This document shows positions 1 to 5,005 of a stretch of DNA of 5,005 bases, one piece after another. The notes under the pieces were generated by a model. It saw nothing but the letters and a program-made list of their open reading frames with translations. It was not told the DNA's origin and searched no databases. Source of the stretch: Trueperaceae bacterium (GTDB lineage: Bacteria > Deinococcota > Deinococci > Deinococcales > Trueperaceae); assembly GCA_024636105.1 (NCBI GenBank), contig JAGXHO010000265.1:1-5005 (forward strand). The letters are read 5' to 3'. Every line of letters begins with the position of its first letter. The first letter of the stretch is position 1. Position numbers and translations under genes: made by a program.

Positions 1-57
1 GAGCACCTCGTATCCGAGGGGCCCGAGCGCGTCCCGTGCGGCTTGCGTGAGCTCCAT
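1..57 (-). CDS. N-terminus of a divergent gene, possibly ribosome maturation factor RimP (partial)
   Basis: On the minus strand an ATG at 57-55 opens a frame that runs without a stop to the window edge, encoding [20 protein letters not shown] purine-rich AAAGGA lies about four bases upstream (complement of 62-67), which supports this start although the spacing is short. The pattern of a short amphipathic helix followed by PLGYEVL resembles the start of RimP, the 30S maturation factor, whose N-terminus usually reads like 'ALxPLGxEvlev'. Only 19 residues are visible, so the family call is a guess from memory. The gene is transcribed away from the aminotransferase. Its 5' untranslated region would include the hairpin at 84-111. 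Confidence 0.5.
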   Translation of the reverse strand, partial: MELTQAARDALGPLGYEVL

Positions 58-83
58 GGCGTCCTTTCCGGTCCCGAACGAAG

Positions 84-111
84 CGAGGGCGGGTCCGCGA
101 ACCCACCCTCG
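84..111 (-). other. Hairpin in the 5' region of the minus-strand gene
   Basis: Bases 84-94 and 101-111 form an 11-position stem with a single C-A mismatch (90/105, read on the plus strand) and a six-base loop. No T-run follows on either strand, so it does not look like an intrinsic terminator. It sits about 27 bases upstream of the minus-strand ATG, downstream of a possible minus promoter, so it would be in that gene's leader RNA. Its role is unknown. Confidence 0.4.
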
Positions 112-138
112 CCGGTGCCGGGACGTTGTCCGCCCGCG

Positions 139-147
139 AGTCTAGCA
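139..147 (-). promoter_or_regulatory. Possible extended -10 promoter for the minus-strand gene
   Basis: The complement of 139-147 reads TGCTAGACT, which fits an extended -10 element (TGn followed by TAnnnT). I see no convincing -35 at the normal distance. Transcription would start near 132 and give a leader of about 75 bases containing the 84-111 hairpin. A single short motif in GC-rich DNA is weak evidence. Confidence 0.25.
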
Positions 148-175
148 CGTCGAACCACGAGGGTCGTCGGGGCGC

Positions 176-204
176 TTGCAGGCGGGCGGACGCCCGGGTA
201 CACT
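176..204 (+). promoter_or_regulatory. Candidate sigma-70-type promoter for the aminotransferase operon
   Basis: TTGCAG at 176-181 and TACACT at 199-204 are separated by exactly 17 bases and match the -35 (TTG) and -10 (TA-A-T) consensus reasonably well. Transcription would start around 211-214, leaving a leader of about 185 bases before the aminotransferase ATG. That leader contains two strong hairpins. The -10 is one of the few AT-richer hexamers in this stretch. Confidence 0.5.
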
Positions 205-213
205 TCGCCGCAG

Positions 214-243
214 ATGCGACGGACTGCGCGAGCTACGCGGTAA
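214..243 (+). CDS. Possible leaderless 9-residue leader peptide upstream of the aminotransferase
   Basis: An ATG lies nine bases after the candidate -10 and opens a nine-codon frame, MRRTARATR, ending in TAA directly before the hairpin at 244. Leaderless translation is common in Deinococcus, and a start at or next to the transcript 5' end would fit, but nine bases is slightly longer than ideal. Four of nine residues are Arg, which is common by chance in DNA this GC-rich. The reason to record it is its position between the promoter and two hairpins. It may well be an untranslated coincidence. Confidence 0.15.
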   Translation: MRRTARATR

Positions 244-283
244 CGGTGGACCGCCCGGGGGGGAGCCCCGGGCTCGACCACCG
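244..283 (+). other. Strong GC hairpin in the aminotransferase leader
   Basis: Bases 253-260 (GCCCGGGG) pair perfectly with 266-273 (CCCCGGGC) across a five-base loop. An outer stem pairs 244-249 (CGGTGG) with 278-283 (CCACCG) across a small asymmetric internal loop. This gives 14 pairs, almost all G-C. A run of seven G's covers 257-263. The structure begins right after the TAA of the mini-ORF at 214-243. It could be a pausing or anti-terminating hairpin, or simply a GC-rich fold. Confidence 0.45.
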
Positions 284-288
284 GTGCT

Positions 289-326
289 GGGGACCGACCC
301 GACGTGGGTGCGGTCCCCTTCGCTTT
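289..326 (+). terminator. Terminator-like hairpin upstream of the aminotransferase start
   Basis: Bases 289-300 pair with 306-318 to make a 12-bp stem with one bulged G (310) and a five-base loop. The sequence TTCGCTTT follows immediately. The stem is strong, but the T-run is interrupted, so termination would be partial at best. It lies between the candidate promoter and the aminotransferase ATG, where it could act as an attenuator. Alternatively it is a leader structure with no termination role. Confidence 0.35.
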
Positions 327-384
327 GGCCGCGTTCGCGACGTGCGGCCGGAGCCACCGCAACCGACGCCGACGCCGATGGAGC

Positions 385-391
385 GAGAGGA
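385..391 (+). promoter_or_regulatory. Ribosome binding site deciding the aminotransferase start
   Basis: GAGAGGA lies seven bases before the ATG at 399. The in-frame ATG at 378 and the far-upstream TTG at 126 have no comparable site. The upstream frame also runs through the hairpins at 244-318, so 399 is the preferred start. Confidence 0.7.
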
Positions 392-398
392 CGCGATC

Positions 399-1598
399 AT
401 GGACGCTGGACCCTGGATGGACGACGTGCTGCTGTTGACGCCCGGCCCGACCCCGCTGCATCCGCGGGCGGCCGCGGCGCTGACGTGGCCGATGCGCGGG
501 CACATGGACCCGGACGTCTTCGCCTACAACGACGGCATCGTGGCCGACCTGCGCGCCTTGTACGGCGCGGCGCCGGACGCGTTCACGTGCCTGCTCGCGG
601 GAAGCGGCTCGCTCGGCATGGAGGCCGGGCTCGCGAACCTGCTCGAGCCCGGCGACTCGGTGGTGGTCGGCACGAACGGCGTCTTCGGCGAGCGCATGGC
701 GAACATGGCCGGGCGCCTGGGCGCCCAGGTGCACCGCGTCGTGGCGCCCGCCGGCGAAGCGCTCGACCCCGAGCGGATGCGCGCCGAAGCGCACCGCATC
801 CGCCCCAAGCTGCTGGCGTTCGTCCACGGCGAGACGTCCACCGGCGTCCTAAACCCGGTCGAGGAGCTCGCGGCCGTCGCCCACGAGGTGGGGGCGCTCT
901 TGTCGGTGGACGCGGTCACGACCGTCGGCATGCTGCCGTTCGACATGGCCGGTTGGGGCGTCGACTACGCCTACACCGGCTCGCAGAAGTGCCTCTCGGC
1001 GCCTCCGGGGCTCGCGCCCGTCGCCGTGTCGGCGCGCGCCATGGCGGCCGTCGCCGCGCGCCGGACGCCGGTCGTGACCTGGTACGCCGATCTGCTCGGC
1101 ATGGAGGCGTACTGGGCGCTCGAAGGGGGCCGCAGGTACCACCACACGGTCCCGATCCACCTCCACTGGGCGACGGGCGAAGCGATCCGCGCCGCCCTCG
1201 AAGAGGGCGTCGCGGCGCGCAGCGAGCGCGCTCGCCGCACCGGCGCTGCGGTCCTCGAGGCCCTGGGGACCGTGGGGTTCGCGGCCTTCGTTCCGGCCCC
1301 GGTGCGGCTGCCGACCGTGCTCACGGTCCGCCTCCCGGACGGCCTCGACGACGCGGCGGTGCGGCACACCCTGCGCGAGGTCGCCCGCGTGAGCCTCACC
1401 GGCGGCCTCGGGGCCACGGCAGGGAAGGTCTGGCGTTTGGGCCTCATGGGTGAAGCGGCCCGCCCGGAGCCGTACCGGGCGCTGATGGTGGCTTTGGCCC
1501 AGGTGTTGCCGGCCCACGGGATCCCCGATGCCGTCGGCCTGCCGGCCGCCTTCGACGCCGCGTGGGCGGCGACGGCGCCCGTGGCCGCCGGCGCGTGA
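399..1598 (+). CDS. PLP-dependent class V aminotransferase, alanine/serine-glyoxylate (AGXT) type
   Basis: The 399-residue product is a fold-type I, class V aminotransferase of the alanine-glyoxylate / serine-pyruvate group, a cytosolic enzyme moving an amino group to an oxo-acid such as glyoxylate or pyruvate using pyridoxal phosphate. The N-terminus has the typical [11 protein letters not shown] block (about residues 8-18). The phosphate-binding loop GSGSLGMEA is at 68-76, and the [10 protein letters not shown] block at 144-153. The Asp that contacts the pyridine nitrogen is D171 (SVDAVT). The Schiff-base Lys is K197 in [11 protein letters not shown], and the substrate-carboxylate Arg is probably R346 in VWRLGLMG. 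Length matches the family and no key residue is missing. Exact substrates cannot be read from sequence: serine-, alanine- or ureidoglycine-glyoxylate activity are all possible. Its stop codon overlaps the start of the next gene. The leader upstream carries two strong hairpins. Confidence 0.9.
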   Translation: MDAGPWMDDVLLLTPGPTPLHPRAAAALTWPMRGHMDPDVFAYNDGIVADLRALYGAAPDAFTCLLAGSGSLGMEAGLANLLEPGDSVVVGTNGVFGERMANMAGRLGAQVHRVVAPAGEALDPERMRAEAHRIRPKLLAFVHGETSTGVLNPVEELAAVAHEVGALLSVDAVTTVGMLPFDMAGWGVDYAYTGSQKCLSAPPGLAPVAVSARAMAAVAARRTPVVTWYADLLGMEAYWALEGGRRYHHTVPIHLHWATGEAIRAALEEGVAARSERARRTGAAVLEALGTVGFAAFVPAPVRLPTVLTVRLPDGLDDAAVRHTLREVARVSLTGGLGATAGKVWRLGLMGEAARPEPYRALMVALAQVLPAHGIPDAVGLPAAFDAAWAATAPVAAGA

Positions 1599-2077
1599 TC
1601 GCGGCCGCAGCCACGGACGCCGGCCTGCCGGACGTCGAGCTCCTGCGCGTCGACCCGCGGCTCGAGGACCTGGCGGCGTCGCTCTTCTGGGCGACCTTCC
1701 CGCACCGCCGCTTGGGCAAGGCACCGGCCGATCGCGACGGCCGCGTGCCGCTCCTGCTCGATGCACCGCTCGACCCGCGCGAGGACGTGCGCTGGCGCGG
1801 TGCCCTGGACGCGCTGCTGCGCGATCGGGCGGCATCGGGCGCCTTCGTGCGCGAGGTGCGCGATCGCGCAGGATGCCGCGAAGAGCTCGCGCTCCCGGTC
1901 GCGCCCGTGGCGTACGCGGGTGGCTCGTGGCTCGTCGGACCGTTCGCGACCGAAGGCGCCGCCGACGCCTGGGCGGCGCAGCGCTTGGCGCGCCCCTGGG
2001 TGCACGACGTGGTCGCGCACGCCGGCGCGCACTACGCCGACGTCTTCCTGGGCGACCCGGACGCGACGGTGGGCTGA
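1595..2077 (+). CDS. Unrecognised 160-residue protein translationally coupled to the aminotransferase
   Basis: The frame starts with a GTG that overlaps the aminotransferase TGA (GTGA, 1595-1598). That is the usual arrangement for translational coupling, and there is no clear Shine-Dalgarno. An alternative GTG at 1562 would add 11 residues and overlap the upstream gene by 37 bases. I do not recognise a family. The protein looks soluble: no signal peptide or membrane segment, many charged residues, and a helical middle ([22 protein letters not shown]). A segment near the C-terminus, [20 protein letters not shown] (about residues 110-129), loosely recalls the 'VGPF-s--A-A-a' core of SPOR-type repeats, but other SPOR features are not visible, so I make no functional claim. 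Strong third-position GC and tight packing argue that it is a real gene. It may modify or assist the aminotransferase, which is only an inference from coupling. Confidence 0.75.
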   Translation: MIAAAATDAGLPDVELLRVDPRLEDLAASLFWATFPHRRLGKAPADRDGRVPLLLDAPLDPREDVRWRGALDALLRDRAASGAFVREVRDRAGCREELALPVAPVAYAGGSWLVGPFATEGAADAWAAQRLARPWVHDVVAHAGAHYADVFLGDPDATVG

Positions 2078-2095
2078 CCGCGCCCATCCGACCCG

Positions 2096-2124
2096 TTGAC
2101 GGCCGGGGCGGCGTGCCGTACGCT
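2096..2124 (+). promoter_or_regulatory. Promoter of the pheST operon
   Basis: TTGACG (2096-2101) matches the -35 consensus at five of six positions. It is followed after exactly 17 bases by TACGCT (2119-2124), a fair -10. Transcription should begin at about 2131-2132, at the GTG of the small leader ORF. The promoter begins 18 bases after the upstream gene's stop. It is upstream of the terminator at 2220-2260, so that terminator lies inside the pheST leader. Confidence 0.65.
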
Positions 2125-2131
2125 CGTCAAC

Positions 2132-2170
2132 GTGATCGAACGCGCGCTGGACCGCCTCCGTTCGCCCTTT

Positions 2171-2185
<15 letters not shown>
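2132..2185 (+). CDS. Candidate leaderless leader peptide of the pheST operon
   Basis: A GTG seven bases after the -10 opens a 17-codon frame, MIERALDRLRSPFTPHA, ending in TAG at 2183-2185. The GTG would be at or one base from the transcript 5' end, the geometry expected for leaderless translation, which is frequent in Deinococcus. Codon 13 is TTT (2168-2170), the only TTT Phe codon I found in any predicted gene of the window; the others are all TTC. It directly precedes the stem at 2171-2208, and the ORF stop is at the end of that stem's 5' arm. In the E. coli pheST operon a Phe-rich leader peptide (PheM) controls attenuation, so the placement is suggestive. One Phe codon is few for a classic attenuator, and the frame could be chance. 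Confidence 0.4.
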
Positions 2186-3291
<1,106 letters not shown>

Positions 3292-3292
<1 letters not shown>

Positions 3293-5005
3293 TGCGCGTG
3301 CCGCACGGATGGTTGGCCGAGCTGGTGCCGGGCCTTCCGGACCCGGCGACCACCGCCGATCTGTTGGCCGGTCTCGGCCTCGGGGTCGAGTCCGTGGAGG
3401 ACGTCGCCGGCGCACCCGCCGGCGTGGTCGTCGCGGAGGTCCTGGAGCTCGCGGCCATCGCCGGGGCCGACGCGGTCCGGCGCGCGGTCGTCGACGACGG
3501 CACCGGACACCGGGTCGTGGCGTGCGGCGCACCGAACGTCGCGGTGGGGATGCGCGCCGCCTACGCGCCGCCCGGCACGCTGCTGCCGGGCTTCGACGGA
3601 CCCTTGGAGGTGCGCGACGTCCTCGGGGTGCGTTCCGAGGGGATGCTCTGCAGCCCGCGCGAACTCGGCCTGTTCGATCACGCCGGTGGCCTGCTCGCCC
3701 TGGGCCACGACGCTTCGATTGGCGCCCCGCTCGCCGACCTGTGGCCGGCCGAGGTGGTGCTGGAGCTGGAGCTCACCCCCAACCGAGCCGACGCCTTCAG
3801 CCTGCTCGGGGTCGCGCGCGACGTGGCCGCGAAGCTGGGCGTCGAGCTGCGCCACCCGGCGGCGGGCCTGGCCGGCGCGGCGGGCGACCCGTCCGTCGAC
3901 GATGGTCTCACGGTGCGCGTCGCCGACGCGGATCGCTGCCCGCACTTCACGCTGCGGCGCGTCGACGACGTCCGGGTCGGTCCGGCTCCGGTCGCGCTGC
4001 AACGGCGCCTCGCGCACCTCGGGGTGCGCCCACGGAACGTCGTGGTGGACGTGACCAACCTGGTGACCTTCGAGCTCGGTCAGCCGTCGCACGCCTACGA
4101 CCTGCGGGCGCTCGAGGGCGGCGTTCTCGAGGTGCGGCGCGCCCGCGCCGGTGAGCACCTCGTGACCTTGCAGGACGAGCAGCTGACCCTCGACGGCGAC
4201 GACCTCGTGATCGCGACCCCGGACGGTGCGGGCGGCTCGCGCGCGATCGGGCTCGCGGGGGTGATCGGCGGACGCGAGGACTCGGTCCTCGAGTCGACGA
4301 CCGCGGTCGCGCTCGAGGTCGCCTGGTTCGAGCCGACCGGCGTGCGCCGCACGGGACGCCGGCACAAGCAGGTCACGGACGCGCGCACCCGTTTCGAGCG
4401 CGGGGTCGACCCGGCGCTGGCGGAGCTCGCCTCGGCCCGCGCCGTCGCCCTCCTCGAGGCGGCCGGCGCCGGCCGTGCGCATCCTGGGCTCAGCGTCGCT
4501 GGCGCGGCCGCCGGCGCGCGATCGGCCGTCGCCTTCCGGCCGGAGCGGGTCGAGTTCCTCATGGGCTTCGACGTGCCGCGGACCGAACAGCGCCGCATCC
4601 TCGAGCGGCTCGGATGCGGCGTCGAAGGCGCGGATACCGACGCCGACGTCTGGCTCGTGCATCCGCCGACGTGGCGCGTCGACCTGGCGATCGAGGAGGA
4701 CGTGGTCGAAGAGGTGGCGCGCCTGCACGGGTTCGAGCACATCGGCAGCAGCGTCCCGCACCTCGACGTGGCCCCCTCGGCGGGCGACCCCACGCACCGC
4801 TTGGTGCGCGAACGGCTCGTCGGCGCCGGTCTGCTCGAGACCATCGGGTACGCGTTCGTCGCGGACGACGACCTGGCCCGGGCACGGGTGCCCGCGGCGG
4901 TCGTCCGCCTGGCCGAGCCGCAGAGCGACGCCCGTGCCGTCCTGCGCACGGCGCTCCTTCCGGGACTCCTGGCGGCCGCGCGCACGAACCGCGACGCCCC
5001 CTCGC
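3292..5005 (+). CDS. pheT: Phenylalanyl-tRNA synthetase beta subunit (3' end beyond the window)
   Basis: The ATG shares its A with the pheS stop (TGATG). I read 571 codons without a stop or frameshift to the edge. Bacterial PheT is about 780-800 residues, so roughly 220 are missing, including the C-terminal anticodon-binding FDX-ACB domain. Domains in order: N-terminal B1; an OB-fold tRNA-binding B2 (about 40-150) with CGAPNV (78-83) and SEGMLCSPRELGL (115-127); the LTPNRADA block (161-168); the B3/B4 editing module (about 205-380), which hydrolyses Tyr-tRNA-Phe, with VDVTNLV (252-258), H267, GLAGVIGG (320-327) and E342 at positions matching known editing-site residues; RFERGVDP (367-374); the B5 domain (about 412-486) with PPTWRVDLAIEEDVVEEVA (458-476); then the start of the catalytic-like B6/B7 fold. 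The usual HPxADxL motif of B2 is replaced by AAIAGADAV (52-60). Thermus PheT, as I recall it, also departs from that motif. Confidence 0.96.

Noticed and set aside
126..398. N-terminal extension of the aminotransferase from TTG 126 or ATG 378
   Set aside because: The extension crosses two strong hairpins, resembles no aminotransferase N-terminus and lacks a ribosome binding site. ATG 399 has GAGAGGA seven bases upstream.

Overview
The window is very GC-rich. Third codon positions are almost all G or C, and every Phe codon I checked in the four main genes is TTC. The organism is probably a member of Deinococcota (Deinococcus/Thermus/Trueperaceae side). This rests on PheT blocks that match my recollection of Thermus PheT (such as SPRELG, a TPNR-DA block, and RFERGVDP) and on promoters placed close to possible leaderless starts. 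It is an inference from memory, not a search.

Layout: bases 1-57 hold the first 19 codons of a minus-strand gene, possibly rimP. Bases 58-398 are a divergent intergenic region with one hairpin on the minus-gene side. On the plus side it has a promoter-like pair (176-204), a 9-codon mini-ORF and two strong hairpins, the second followed by a short T-containing run. A class V (AGXT-like) aminotransferase follows at 399-1598. A 160-residue protein I do not recognise starts inside the aminotransferase stop codon (1595-2077). Bases 2078-2302 form the leader of the phenylalanyl-tRNA synthetase operon, pheS (2303-3292) and pheT (3292 to the window end, cut after 571 codons).

The most interesting part is the pheST leader. 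It has a TTGACG-17-TACGCT promoter and then, seven bases later, a 17-codon ORF starting with GTG that could be translated leaderlessly. That ORF contains the only TTT Phe codon I found in any predicted gene here. The codon abuts a 13-position hairpin overlapping the ORF stop, and a strong intrinsic terminator follows, all before pheS. This looks like a ribosome-coupled attenuator of pheST. The 5' arm of the terminator is repeated exactly next to the pheS ribosome binding site, so the 3' arm has two possible partners. The aminotransferase leader has a loosely similar layout.

How the genes relate: PheS and PheT are the two subunits of one enzyme and are translationally coupled. The aminotransferase and the unknown protein form a second coupled pair with no obvious functional link to pheST. 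The attenuator terminator probably also stops read-through from that upstream pair.
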